In this document: positions 1-7,739 of the stretch, in pieces
How positions within the stretch are numbered: the first letter of the stretch is position 1
Layout: the number at the start of each line of letters is the position of its first letter
NCBI GenBank assembly: GCA_030642465.1
Contig: DAOWNS010000009.1
Span: forward strand, 1-18,153
DNA: 18,153 nt
Direction: 5' to 3'
DNA from: Candidatus Thorarchaeota archaeon
GTDB taxonomy: Archaea; Asgardarchaeota; Thorarchaeia; Thorarchaeales; Thorarchaeaceae
Made by a program: the position numbers and the translations under genes
The notes under the pieces: generated by a model
What the model saw: the letters and a program-made list of their open reading frames with translations, nothing else
The model's database searches: none
What the model was told of the DNA's origin: nothing

Positions 1-58
1 GTGCCGCAACTATTGGGGGATAAAAAGGTTGTCAGAGATGCAGACTCAATTCACTCTT

Positions 59-975
59 TCACCCATCAAGGATTGGTCTGCGAAGCACGATGTTATCTCC
101 CTTCTTGGCTCCTATTGCTTGAGAAATATGAGGGCACTTACCTTTGAGAATGTAGTAGGTTTCCACATTGGTTTCTCTCTGAATCTCCGGAAACGTTTCA
201 ATGTTGGCTTGACCCTTGGAGAGCACCAAATCACTTGAATCAACTTTCTCAAGAAACTCCCTGCTGACCCACTGCCTTGGCACTCCATGTGCCCATGCTC
301 CAGTATTTGAAATATCAGCCAGCTTCTCAGTTTCAGTTCCTCTGACATCCTCCTCTGTGGCGTCGTTGATCATCGGTTTGCCTTTTACCACATAGGTCAC
401 TCTCCACCCTAGCTCTACAAGAAGACGCAGCAACGGAATGTCGAACAGGTTCTCTCCAGCGTTGTCTGCAATAAAGAGAAGATTTCCATGTTTGGCGACA
501 AGAGTCTGCCACAGATGACGCGAGTCATCCAACTCGAAACCCTCGTCCATAACTTGAGTGAACGTCCCCTCCAACTCGGAGAGATTTGTTTTATGACCCG
601 CAGTATTGAAGTCAATCACGTTTCCTGCGACGGATGCAGCAAGCGCTGCTCTCAGCCTGTCGTAGCCTGAGAATCCAAGTACAATTCTCTCTACAGCGGG
701 GAGCGCCTTCTTGGCTGCTTCAATGCTCTGAGCTTTCAACTCGCTGTAAGGATCTTTCACACCACTAATTTCGTAGAGCTCCCGATAGAGCTCGATAGAT
801 AGAGTTGCAGGATCTGTCTTCTTCTGGAAGCCATCCGCCAATCGGGAATATGCCAATGCGAACAACCTGAAACGCTCATCTTCATCATCTGTTAGTAATG
901 GAATCAGTGTACCTAGCTATGTATTATGCATGCCGAACACTCAGGAACAAGCGGAACCTCAATCCTGTGTGTCAC
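59..975 (-). CDS. DUF89 (ARMT1-like) damage-control phosphatase, frameshifted
   Basis: This is a DUF89 family metal-dependent phosphatase; relatives remove phosphate from sugar phosphates and damaged metabolites. The main reading frame covers 59 to about 916 and shows family hallmarks in order: 'GNVIDFN', 'DNAGE', 'KGQANIET' and a C-terminal 'KGKCPHIS'. That frame has no good start: it can begin only at TTG 865 or later, but reads back without a stop to 916 through 'LTDDEDERF', which looks coding. A GTG at 975-973 opens another frame giving 'MTHRIEVPLVPECSACIIHS', the expected N-terminus with its Pro-Glu-Cys-x-x-Cys, ending at a TAG at 915-913. One missing base near 913-919 (AGC TAG for AGC CTA) joins the two into about 305 residues, the usual archaeal length. 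The GTG lies inside the end of the upstream acetyltransferase gene, a 17-base overlap, so the two are probably one operon. The family call is firm; the lesion may be an assembly error or real decay. Confidence 0.88.
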
Positions 976-1498
976 GAGCCGCTACTTCCTCTGCATTACT
1001 ATCATGCTTCTTGATCATGAGATAGGCATCTTCTCCATCTCTATAATATCCTTTCAAGATTCGTTTTATATCGTATCCAAGCTTCTCATAAATTCCAGTG
1101 GCTGCCTCATTGGCCTTTCTAACTTCAAGGAAAAACTCGACCGCTCCATATGATGCCATGCCTTCCATGCCGGCCTCGATCAGCTTGGTTCCTAAGCCAA
1201 GATGTCTGTATTCGTCCGCAACAGCTATCGAAACAATGTGTCCTTTCTTGACTGGAAACCGTCCGAAGCTTGAGATACCCCTCTCGATTCTGCACATGAT
1301 GTATCCGACAATGCTACCGTCCACGATAGCTACGAGGAATCCCTTTGGTGCGTGGTAGTGAAGGCCCAAAAAGAATTGGTCCGGGTAATTCTCAGGAAGA
1401 CTCGTACGATTGATGTCAATGACTGCCTTGATATCGGAGGGCTCAAACTGCCGAATGTCCTGCGGTTGAGATCCTCCCTCGTTCATATTAGCACTCAC
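959..1498 (-). CDS. Archaeal Ard1/RimI-like N-acetyltransferase
   Basis: This GNAT-fold acetyltransferase resembles archaeal Ard1 (NatA catalytic subunit/RimI), which acetylates protein N-termini using acetyl-CoA. The acetyl-CoA pyrophosphate loop is visible as 'RHLGLG' at residues 98-103 (R/Q-x-x-G-x-G/A). It is followed by 'LEVRKAN' at 124-130 and the C-terminal pattern 'YEKLGY...YYRDGEDAYLM', all typical of Ard1 proteins. At 179 residues it has the family's usual length. The longest reading starts at GTG 1498; ATG 1486 would give 175 residues, and no Shine-Dalgarno sequence decides between them. A TATA-like box at 1538-1547 would put transcription start near 1518, allowing either. The stop codon overlaps the GTG start of the DUF89 gene, so the two are probably co-transcribed. 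Exact acceptor specificity (N-termini, ribosomal protein or lysine) cannot be read from sequence. Confidence 0.9.
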   Translation of the reverse strand: MSANMNEGGSQPQDIRQFEPSDIKAVIDINRTSLPENYPDQFFLGLHYHAPKGFLVAIVDGSIVGYIMCRIERGISSFGRFPVKKGHIVSIAVADEYRHLGLGTKLIEAGMEGMASYGAVEFFLEVRKANEAATGIYEKLGYDIKRILKGYYRDGEDAYLMIKKHDSNAEEVAARDTQD

Positions 1499-1537
1499 GT
1501 TTGCCAGTTATTCGATTATTGACAAACTTTCAATCTT

Positions 1538-1547
1538 CTTTTATCAC
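1538..1547 (-). promoter_or_regulatory. Putative TATA box for the acetyltransferase-DUF89 operon
   Basis: The minus strand reads GTGATAAAAG here, an archaeal TATA-like element. It lies about 45 bases upstream of GTG 1498 and 55 upstream of ATG 1486, so a leader of roughly 20-30 bases would follow. The 118-base gap (1499-1616) is shared with the divergent AK6 gene. Inferred from composition and spacing only. Confidence 0.35.
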
Positions 1548-1616
1548 TTATGCAGCAGACCATCGCAAGCTCAAGATACAAATCCCTTATTTGGCATCTG
1601 CATAGAGTTTGGCATC

Positions 1617-2186
1617 ATGAGTGTCATTCTCATTGGAGGCTCGCCTGGTACAGGGAAGACAAAGGTTGCCTCCATTCTCGGAGCAAAGCTTAGCGTTGAG
1701 GTCATCTCGCTAACCGTCCTCGCGGAGAAGGCAGGATGCATATCAATGAAAGACAAGGTCCGTGACACAGGTATCATTAACGAGGACTGCCTTGTTGATG
1801 CGATAGTCAAGGAAGTGGAAGAAAAACGAACGAGGGTGGTTGTCGAGGGCCACTACATCGACCTTGTTCCCGGCGGCTCCGTTGAGATTGTCTTCATCCT
1901 TCGAACACACCCTGCTGTTCTTCGTGAACGTTTAGCAAAGCGTGGATACACTGAATCGAAGGTTAATGAGAATGTGGAAGCTGAGGTAATCGGTGTTTGC
2001 CAAATGGATGCTCTAGATTCATTTGGTGAAGCGAAGGTCCTCGAGATTGATACCAGTCATAGAAAACCCTCAGACTCAGTTGATACAATGATAGAACTGA
2101 TGAAGAATCCTGCTCAAGGGAATAGAATTGACTGGATGCATCAGTTGGAGCAGGAAGGGCGGCTAGAAGACTTCCTCCGAGATTAG
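1617..2186 (+). CDS. AK6/Fap7-type adenylate kinase
   Basis: This 189-residue P-loop kinase belongs to the AK6 (Fap7/hCINAP) family, which converts ATP and AMP to ADP. In eukaryotes and archaea it also acts as an ATPase in small ribosomal subunit maturation through contact with protein uS11. The Walker A motif GSPGTGKT is at residues 8-15. 'VVVEGHY' near residue 75 matches the family's strand before the AMP-side region. 'AKRGYTESKVNENVEAE' is the AK6-type LID region, and the acidic C-terminal end is also typical. The start is ATG 1617, the first methionine before the P-loop. The gene is divergent from the acetyltransferase gene and ends 10 bases from the convergent membrane-protein stop. The family call is secure; the ribosome role is knowledge of relatives. 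Confidence 0.92.
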   Translation: MSVILIGGSPGTGKTKVASILGAKLSVEVISLTVLAEKAGCISMKDKVRDTGIINEDCLVDAIVKEVEEKRTRVVVEGHYIDLVPGGSVEIVFILRTHPAVLRERLAKRGYTESKVNENVEAEVIGVCQMDALDSFGEAKVLEIDTSHRKPSDSVDTMIELMKNPAQGNRIDWMHQLEQEGRLEDFLRD

Positions 2187-2196
2187 ATGCTGTGAG

Positions 2197-2814
2197 CTAC
2201 TCTTTCTCACGCAAGGCGATGGATAGCAAAGCAGTAACGCCGGCTATGATCATGGTGACAGGCACACCAGTTGCAAGAACCAGCCCCTCCATATTAGGGT
2301 CAACTGTTACTGCTATAGTCACCCAGAAGTATACATTTGCCCCAGCCATCACCGTCATCATTGCTGGAATGACCGAAACGTAGGGGGCTCGTGGATCATT
2401 GTAGGCAATCGCTCCTGATATGATCAGTATGATGCCTGCTAGGGCTGGGAACAGAAAGAATATGCCTCCCGTAGATAGAAATGCATCAAAGAATGTATCA
2501 AAGCCCACTCCAGGAGGATGCACCATGACGGCCACGAACTCAGTCCATATCGCGAGCACTCCCGAGATTATGAGGATTGCCGCTGGCCACCGATAGTGCA
2601 GCACGCCAAGCTCCCTCTTCCGAAGCTGCCTTTTCAGATTTCGAGCTTTCCTAGCTCTCTCTTCCGCTTTCCTATTCTCAATTTCCTTTTCCTTTCGGGT
2701 TAGTCCATCCTCTTCCGACTCTTCGAAGACCGCATCAGCAATCTCTTCAGCCATGTCTTCGGGATCATTTGAGTTTTGATTTGGATGTCTATCGTCAGTC
2801 ATGTCGCTTCTCAT
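2197..2814 (-). CDS. Four-helix membrane protein with charged N-terminal helix
   Basis: I do not recognise a family. The protein of about 205 residues has an acidic N-terminal third, then a Lys/Arg/Glu-rich stretch at residues 40-70 that should form a cytosolic helix or coiled coil. Four hydrophobic segments follow at about 77-99, 115-138, 146-170 and 179-201. It ends in a short charged tail ('LREKE'), so it is an integral membrane protein with its long N-terminus probably cytoplasmic. The longest frame begins with TTG 2817, directly followed by ATG 2814; I chose ATG 2814, and ATG 2802 ('MTDDRH') is also possible. A good TATA-like box at 2831-2840 puts transcription start close to ATG 2814, suggesting a leaderless or very short-leader mRNA. 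It converges on the AK6 gene. Confidence 0.75.
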   Translation of the reverse strand: MRSDMTDDRHPNQNSNDPEDMAEEIADAVFEESEEDGLTRKEKEIENRKAEERARKARNLKRQLRKRELGVLHYRWPAAILIISGVLAIWTEFVAVMVHPPGVGFDTFFDAFLSTGGIFFLFPALAGIILIISGAIAYNDPRAPYVSVIPAMMTVMAGANVYFWVTIAVTVDPNMEGLVLATGVPVTMIIAGVTALLSIALREKE

Positions 2815-2830
2815 CAATCTGTTTCTGAGT

Positions 2831-2840
2831 CTTATTTAAG
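2831..2840 (-). promoter_or_regulatory. Putative TATA box for the four-helix membrane protein
   Basis: The minus strand reads CTTAAATAAG, a strong match to an archaeal TATA element. It is centred about 22-25 bases upstream of ATG 2814, so the transcript would be leaderless or nearly so. Confidence 0.45.
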
Positions 2841-2867
2841 CATCAGCATCTACGAACTCTTCCATTG

Positions 2868-4688
2868 TCATCCCATTCGCGGAAACGATTCGATGCGCTT
2901 GACTAGAGGGTCATCCATAATGTCATCCACTCCCTCTTTCAGTTTTGAGCTGCTAAGGGCTTGACATATGGTTTCTGGCTCTGGGTTAGTTTCGTACCCC
3001 TGCAAAGCATCCTTGACTGTAAGAAACAAAGTCCTAGATTTCCTGAGGTATAATTCGTAGACTAGCGCGTTAGCAATCGACTCCAGATAGGCCACGTCGT
3101 CTGCTTGATTGACTGTTGTCTTGCTGGTGTGCAGATTCTGAAGCGTATCAAAGATTATTGGGAAAGGTCCAGGGTCGTCTGGAAACTTCATTGGCATGTC
3201 ATCGATGATACCGGTGTTGAGACATGTTGTGAGTTGTGAGTAGTTTGTTAGGTAGCGTGTGCAGATAAACCTGGCCAGCCTTGAATTCAGAATCATTCCG
3301 ATAGTCCTGGCATTAAGATTCACATCGACAAGTCCTATCCTTACTGCCCCTCCTCCATGCAAGATTCCTTTTGGTTTCATAACACACCTTGGATACGGGT
3401 AGTTCTTGGTCGCGATGAGGAATTCGTTTTCGAAGGAGTCCATGAATGCTTGATTATCATTGAACCAGTTGTCGGCGTAGATGATATGGTCATAATCTAA
3501 ACGATAGCGTTTAACGCTACGCCCTTTTGTTGCATACGACACTCGGAACCTGCCATCCTTTTTGATGCTCACGTGTTGTGCCGGAATATCTCGCCCTCTC
3601 GATGCCGTCAAGATGCTTCGTTTGGCGCCGTCAAAGATTTTGAGGTAGATGTCATCGAAGTAGAGTGGGAATATTCTGCAGGATGCCAGTATCTCCCAAG
3701 GCACATTGTAGATTCCTTCCACTCCTTTCCTTCTGGAAACAACTTTGACATCATGTTTCCCTTCATTTCGGCCTGCTTTGCAGAAGATACTGGCCATTTC
3801 CAACGTGACATCTGTGAACGGATTGCCCTCGTCGACAATCTCCCACAGCTGCATATCCTTCAGTATGAAGTCACGGGTCTTTGAGAACTGCCCCACTCTA
3901 AGGATGCTGTTTGGCAATAGAAACCCAAGCTGGCCCTCTTTCTTCATCAGCATTCTTGATCTGGCAACGAAGATGGCTGCAACATTCCAACTCCCAAACC
4001 GTCCCCTGCTCACATCTATGTCATAGCTTGACAGGATGATTTTCCTCTCCACATCTGAGAGGATATTTCCGTAAGGTGGATTACCAATGACGAGGTCAAA
4101 TCCAGCGTCTTTGTTTTGGAACGTTTCAGGGAATTCCTTAGGCCAATGGAATGGTCGAAGATGAGGGAACGGGTCGTAGTCTTGGTGAGGTGATGTTTCT
4201 CGAACACGCCCAACAAGACTATTCCCTCTCTTAATCCGTCCAGCAAGATCAAGTACTGATTGTTCTTGAGAGTCCTCCTTGATGTCGTTGACCCATTTGG
4301 ACAAAGAGCGTTTGCAGTGTCTGATTGGGTCTTTGAGGAGATCAACGCCAAAGAGATTGTTCATCACAATTTCTTCACGTAGTTTGACTGGCGAAGCTGC
4401 ATCGCTCAGCATTTGTCGAGTGTTCTCCAACCAGTTTGCAGCTGCTAGCAAGAACACTCCTTCACCAACAGCTGGATCCAATACCTGAATCTGCCTTAGG
4501 ACGTCAAGAATGTGCTTTTTCTCTCTGCGGTCGAGTTCATCCGTATCGCCGGATTGGCTTGCATTGAATCTTGTTCTCTCGCAGAGCCAGCGATTCAATG
4601 AATTGCTAGATATGTATTCTGCGACGCGGTACGGAGTATAGAAAGAACCAGTTCGTTTATTCGATTCTCTCTGTTGTCCGGACTGCAC
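2868..4688 (-). CDS. TaqI/Eco57I-like N6-adenine DNA methyltransferase
   Basis: This 606-residue protein is an N6-adenine DNA methyltransferase of the gamma (TaqI/Eco57I) group, transferring methyl from SAM to adenine in a specific DNA site. Motif X is 'GSFYTP' at residues 14-19. Motif I is 'LDPAVGEG' at 70-77 (SAM binding), and the catalytic motif IV NPPY is at 203-206 within 'FDLVIGNPPYG'. 'GQLGFLLPNSIL' follows. The C-terminal half resembles the TaqI-type target-recognition domain, including 'ILNSRLARF' and 'IDDMPMKFPDD'. The protein begins almost directly at motif X, so it lacks the N-terminal nuclease of type IIG enzymes such as Eco57I, and no endonuclease gene is adjacent. It is therefore probably a solitary (orphan) methyltransferase, or its partner is elsewhere. 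Start GTG 4688 follows an AGGAG at a long spacing of 12 bases. The recognition sequence cannot be predicted. Confidence 0.88.
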   Translation of the reverse strand: MQSGQQRESNKRTGSFYTPYRVAEYISSNSLNRWLCERTRFNASQSGDTDELDRREKKHILDVLRQIQVLDPAVGEGVFLLAAANWLENTRQMLSDAASPVKLREEIVMNNLFGVDLLKDPIRHCKRSLSKWVNDIKEDSQEQSVLDLAGRIKRGNSLVGRVRETSPHQDYDPFPHLRPFHWPKEFPETFQNKDAGFDLVIGNPPYGNILSDVERKIILSSYDIDVSRGRFGSWNVAAIFVARSRMLMKKEGQLGFLLPNSILRVGQFSKTRDFILKDMQLWEIVDEGNPFTDVTLEMASIFCKAGRNEGKHDVKVVSRRKGVEGIYNVPWEILASCRIFPLYFDDIYLKIFDGAKRSILTASRGRDIPAQHVSIKKDGRFRVSYATKGRSVKRYRLDYDHIIYADNWFNDNQAFMDSFENEFLIATKNYPYPRCVMKPKGILHGGGAVRIGLVDVNLNARTIGMILNSRLARFICTRYLTNYSQLTTCLNTGIIDDMPMKFPDDPGPFPIIFDTLQNLHTSKTTVNQADDVAYLESIANALVYELYLRKSRTLFLTVKDALQGYETNPEPETICQALSSSKLKEGVDDIMDDPLVKRIESFPRMG

Positions 4689-4740
4689 TCTATCTGTCAG
4701 CTCCTGTCAAATAGAACTGCAAGTGGTGCATTTGAATCTA

Positions 4741-4785
4741 TAGAAAAAAAGAGTCAGTAGGGGGACCGAGAGGTCCACCCTATCT
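4741..4785 (-). terminator. Hairpin plus T-tract after the SPFH gene
   Basis: On the minus strand, a GGACC-TCTC-GGTCC hairpin with extra flanking G/C pairs is followed by CTGACTC and a run of seven T. It lies just after the SPFH stop codon and before the methyltransferase start. This should end SPFH transcription and separate the two same-strand genes. Confidence 0.65.
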
Positions 4786-4793
4786 TGATAGCT

Positions 4794-5753
4794 CTATCCA
4801 ACCTTCTGGCCGCAGTTAGGGCAGAACTTGGCGCCTTCCAGCTTGGTCCCACAGCCTGAGCAGAACTTAGCTCCTGCAGGTGTGGATGCGCCTCCACCGC
4901 CGCCCTGGCGGCCTTGAGCGCCCATTTGTGCGCCCATTGCTCCCATGAAGCCCATGCCTGCTCCAAATCCAGCACCAGGACTCTTGCCCAGTGATTCGGC
5001 TGCGCTCTTCATGGTTTCTGAACCCATGACCTGAGCTCCGCCAACACCACCGGTCTTCAACCAGAAGAGTCTCTCGCGGTACTTCTCAGTTGTGTCAAGA
5101 CCTTCGAACTTCAGGTCGACAAGTTCAAGGCCTAGCCTTTCGAAAGCCATCCTCACCTTTGTCTTGACCTTTAGCGAGGTCTCGTCAAGCTGTGTGAACA
5201 CCGTCTGCAAATCGAAGTGTGCAAACTCATCAATGATTCTCTCGTTCATGAATGAGCGGAGGTAGTCATTGATCTTCTTAGTGCTGTAAGCGTTCTGATT
5301 TCCCACGACTTCATTGGTAAAGATCTTGTGTTCCTTCACACGGAACCAGAAGTTCCCGTGGAACATAAGGGGCGCAAGGTCAGATGTCTGCCCTCTCCCT
5401 CCGTATTTCCCTTGGAACTGTGATCGTGAGATGAAGATACAGGTTGCTTGAAAAACATCACCCTTAATCTTCTTCTGAAGCCATCCTACAAGACTTGGCA
5501 TGCTACTTGTCGTAAGCTTGTGGCGGCCTGCAAGGAAAGTGTCTAATGCCTTTCCATCTCTATAGAAAATCGCGGCTTGGTTCTCCTGCACGATTAGCTG
5601 GGAGCCCCATCTTATTCTGTTATCGGGATAACGCCAAACTAGTTGGTCTGGTCCAGCGTTAGTCCATTCTATCGCATCTGCCATGCTAAATTCACCCGTA
5701 ACTAAATCGAGTTCTAGCTGGGTAGCGTTTCTATATGTTTTAAACATTGACAT
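4794..5753 (-). CDS. SPFH/band 7 protein with C-terminal zinc ribbon
   Basis: This 319-residue protein belongs to the SPFH family often labelled 'virion core protein-like'. 'WRYPDNRIRWGSQLIVQENQ' near residues 40-60 followed by 'AAIFYRDGKALDTF' is its typical opening. The SPFH body extends to about residue 235, ending with the 'LERLGLELVDLKFEGL'-like conserved stretch. A Gly/Met/Ala-rich linker follows, then a zinc ribbon with C298-x-x-C301 and C311-x-x-C314. There is no signal peptide or clear membrane helix, so the protein is probably cytosolic or peripheral, forming oligomers as SPFH proteins do. Relatives are widespread in bacteria and archaea, and their cellular role is not established. 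Start ATG 5753 is preceded by GGGAG; ATG 5747 is an alternative. A terminator follows the gene. Confidence 0.88.
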   Translation of the reverse strand: MSMFKTYRNATQLELDLVTGEFSMADAIEWTNAGPDQLVWRYPDNRIRWGSQLIVQENQAAIFYRDGKALDTFLAGRHKLTTSSMPSLVGWLQKKIKGDVFQATCIFISRSQFQGKYGGRGQTSDLAPLMFHGNFWFRVKEHKIFTNEVVGNQNAYSTKKINDYLRSFMNERIIDEFAHFDLQTVFTQLDETSLKVKTKVRMAFERLGLELVDLKFEGLDTTEKYRERLFWLKTGGVGGAQVMGSETMKSAAESLGKSPGAGFGAGMGFMGAMGAQMGAQGRQGGGGGASTPAGAKFCSGCGTKLEGAKFCPNCGQKVG

Positions 5754-5845
5754 GGTCTCCCTCGCGATTCGTCTCGGATGATAGGTTTCCTCAGCTATCC
5801 TGCATTCCTTTTTGCCTAGTGAGCTTAGTTCTTAACAACGCATGA

Positions 5846-6322
5846 ATGAGATTGCCATGTGAGTCGATGTTGTCTGATATTGAGTCGACAAGTGATGAAG
5901 TGGAATCAACTGAGGATTCTGAGAAGAGCGGGAAGCCCGTGCAGAGAAATTTCAATCCAATGGCGGTTTACTTCAGAATTGCAATAATGATTCTCATCAG
6001 TTATTTCCTATTCTACACATTCGGGTACGCATTGTTGATTATGTTCATGCTGCTCATAGAGGTCAATATTCTACGAGACACCTCGGAAATTCTCTCGTGC
6101 TATAGCTATGGGTTCGCAAGAAATGGAGCATACTTCAATGCAGGCCAGTCCGTAGTTTGCCTCATTGTCTTAGCAGTTAATGGCTTTTCAATAACTCAGA
6201 GCGGAGTGCCTTTCATTTTGCCCGAGATTGAAGGTCTTACACTCCTTTGTCCCCTGTTGATTGCCGCGGCTCTGTATGGCAATACGAATATCCGAAAAAT
6301 GTATGTTCCTGACTTGAAATGA
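5846..6322 (+). CDS. Small multi-helix membrane protein, unknown function
   Basis: This 158-residue protein is not a family I recognise. About 38 polar, Glu/Ser-rich residues come first. Hydrophobic segments follow at about 40-58, 60-77, 100-117 and 127-146, so three or four membrane helices are likely, with a short polar tail. Start ATG 5846 is the first in frame; ATG 5867 ('MLSDIES') is equally plausible and no Shine-Dalgarno sequence decides. It is divergent from the SPFH gene across a 92-base gap and converges on the RNase Z-like gene, leaving only 6 bases between the stops. Confidence 0.7.
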   Translation: MRLPCESMLSDIESTSDEVESTEDSEKSGKPVQRNFNPMAVYFRIAIMILISYFLFYTFGYALLIMFMLLIEVNILRDTSEILSCYSYGFARNGAYFNAGQSVVCLIVLAVNGFSITQSGVPFILPEIEGLTLLCPLLIAAALYGNTNIRKMYVPDLK

Positions 6323-6328
6323 ACAGCA

Positions 6329-7084
6329 TCAAACATCTATAACCATGAGGTCCTCACCGACGATCACTTCTGCATTAGAACGTCGGCCAATGGTTGCCAA
6401 TATGCTCTTCTTATTCTCGATGACCTCCGGAGAAAGATGAGTAAGTACAACCTTGCGAGGGCAGGTTTCCTCAACGATGCCCATCAATTCGGATGGACTT
6501 GTATGAACGCCTTCGGGATGCTTTCCATCCATCCAGTTCAGCTCGTGAATAAGTAGATCTGCTCCCTGCGCCAACTCAATTACTTCTCTACAAGGACCAG
6601 TGTCACCCGTGTAGACCACGGACTTCCCCTCATGTTCAATTTTGTATGCGCGGGTGTCCATTGAACCGTGAATAGTGATGCTCGTTGATATTGCAACAGG
6701 CCCAAGGTATACGGTTTCTCTCTCTTCCAATTCCATCAATTTGATTCGTATCTTGCCTCTGAGATAGGGGAACGCAACTTCGAGAATTCCACGAGCCCAC
6801 TCTCTCATTGCTGGCGGACCAAACAGCTTCAATGTCTTTTGATAACCGGATAACCATAAGGTCTGACAGAGGGGGATGAAATCTGCGCAGTGATCAATGT
6901 GGAAGTGCGTGATAAACACGGCATCAATGCTTGTGATATCAACCTGCGTCTGTGTCAATCGATGTAGCGTACCAGACCCAACATCGAAGAGAATTGTTTG
7001 ATTCCCTACTTCCACAAGAATTCCTGATTGCACTCTGTCTGGGTCTGGAAGTGAAGTGCCCGATCCTAAAAGCGTGACTCTCAT
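6329..7084 (-). CDS. RNase Z-like metallo-beta-lactamase fold hydrolase
   Basis: This 251-residue protein has the metallo-beta-lactamase fold of the RNase Z/ElaC branch, whose best-known members cut the 3' trailer from tRNA precursors. Metal ligands are visible: H60-x-H62-x-D64-H65 in 'THFHIDH', H139 in 'IHGSMD', D161 in 'YTGDTG', and H216 in 'VLTHLSPE'. The N-terminus 'MRVTLLGSGTSLPDPDR' is typical of the wider family. It is shorter than classic archaeal RNase Z (about 300 residues) and I see no long exosite insertion, so it may be a paralogue acting on another phosphodiester. Start ATG 7084 sits directly before the first strand. The gene converges on the small membrane protein; a 68-base gap separates it from the same-strand helical gene upstream. 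Confidence 0.87.
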   Translation of the reverse strand: MRVTLLGSGTSLPDPDRVQSGILVEVGNQTILFDVGSGTLHRLTQTQVDITSIDAVFITHFHIDHCADFIPLCQTLWLSGYQKTLKLFGPPAMREWARGILEVAFPYLRGKIRIKLMELEERETVYLGPVAISTSITIHGSMDTRAYKIEHEGKSVVYTGDTGPCREVIELAQGADLLIHELNWMDGKHPEGVHTSPSELMGIVEETCPRKVVLTHLSPEVIENKKSILATIGRRSNAEVIVGEDLMVIDV

Positions 7085-7152
7085 GCGAATCAGAATGGCT
7101 CAGATTACATCAAGCCTATCAGTCTTCCCGTTGGTCGCTCCTATTTCAGGTT

Positions 7153-7524
7153 CTACATTGCGCGGGGCCGGGATTCTTTTGGTTTCAATACGAATTGCAT
7201 TGTATTAACAAGAAGGTTCAGTTCCCGGATTATTCTAACACCGTCAAGTCGTTGTGCGTTCAGCTTGTTCTTTAGCTCGCCGCATCCCACATCCTTCATG
7301 AAACGAAGCATGGGAACGGAGTCGACGCTCATTGATCCATTCTGAACAGCTTGCCAAATCCTGTCAATTTCGTTACTGAGTTCGGCTTGGTGCCTGAGCA
7401 TTACGGGACGTGCTTCGTTTATTCTAACATCCTCGATTATTTTCGATGCCTTGCTCTTTAGAGATATCAATGCGGCCTGCTGACGACTATCTTCTGTACC
7501 ATATGAGCCGGGTCTTCGTAACAC
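7153..7524 (-). CDS. Short helical protein, unknown function
   Basis: This 123-residue protein has no recognisable family. It is predicted almost wholly alpha-helical, with heptad-like stretches ('LSNEIDRIWQAV', 'IIRELNLLVNTMQFV') and a basic tail ('KPKESRPRAM'). It lacks a signal peptide or membrane helix. Start GTG 7524 is chosen because a TATA-like box at 7557-7566 would place transcription start about 10 bases upstream. However, the same frame stays open upstream to 7563 and reads as helix-like coding sequence ('LREAIRGCNRV') without any ATG, GTG or TTG. The helical content recalls small coiled-coil proteins of the Asgard proteome, but I would not assign it to ESCRT or any named system. 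Confidence 0.6.
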   Translation of the reverse strand: MLRRPGSYGTEDSRQQAALISLKSKASKIIEDVRINEARPVMLRHQAELSNEIDRIWQAVQNGSMSVDSVPMLRFMKDVGCGELKNKLNAQRLDGVRIIRELNLLVNTMQFVLKPKESRPRAM

Positions 7525-7556
7525 TCTGTTGCACCCACGAATCGCTTCTCGGAGAG

Positions 7557-7566
7557 CTATTTAACT
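7557..7566 (-). promoter_or_regulatory. Putative TATA box for the short helical protein
   Basis: The minus strand reads AGTTAAATAG, about 33-42 bases upstream of GTG 7524. A start site about 25 bases downstream would leave a leader near 10 bases. The divergent gap 7525-7739 also serves the large surface protein gene. Confidence 0.4.
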
Positions 7567-7726
7567 CCCAACAATACGTTGAGGCATTGTTAACGGATTT
7601 GAACAGTGTTTGACGAACTATTCCCGTCCCACATTATGCTAATGCGCATTTTCTCATTCATGTGGCCATGATTTCATCTTGGTATACCCTAACAAGCGTT
7701 TTAACCAAATGAATCGAGGACGCTCT

Positions 7727-7732
7727 GAGGTG
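7727..7732 (+). promoter_or_regulatory. Ribosome binding site of the surface protein gene
   Basis: GAGGTG lies 7 bases before ATG 7740, a good Shine-Dalgarno match that fixes this start. A weaker TATA-like TTTTAACC about 25 bases further upstream (7698-7705) fits a short leader. Confidence 0.55.
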
Positions 7733-7739
7733 CACCCAT

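Noticed and set aside
905..925. Programmed -1 frameshift in the DUF89 gene
   Set aside because: No X-XXY-YYZ slippery heptamer at the junction; a lost base is simpler.
3573..4026. Plus-strand open frames opposite the methyltransferase gene
   Set aside because: They are antisense to a strongly supported gene and have no recognisable motifs.
7153..7524. ESCRT-III-like identity for the short helical protein
   Set aside because: Too short and without a recognisable Snf7 core or MIM motif.
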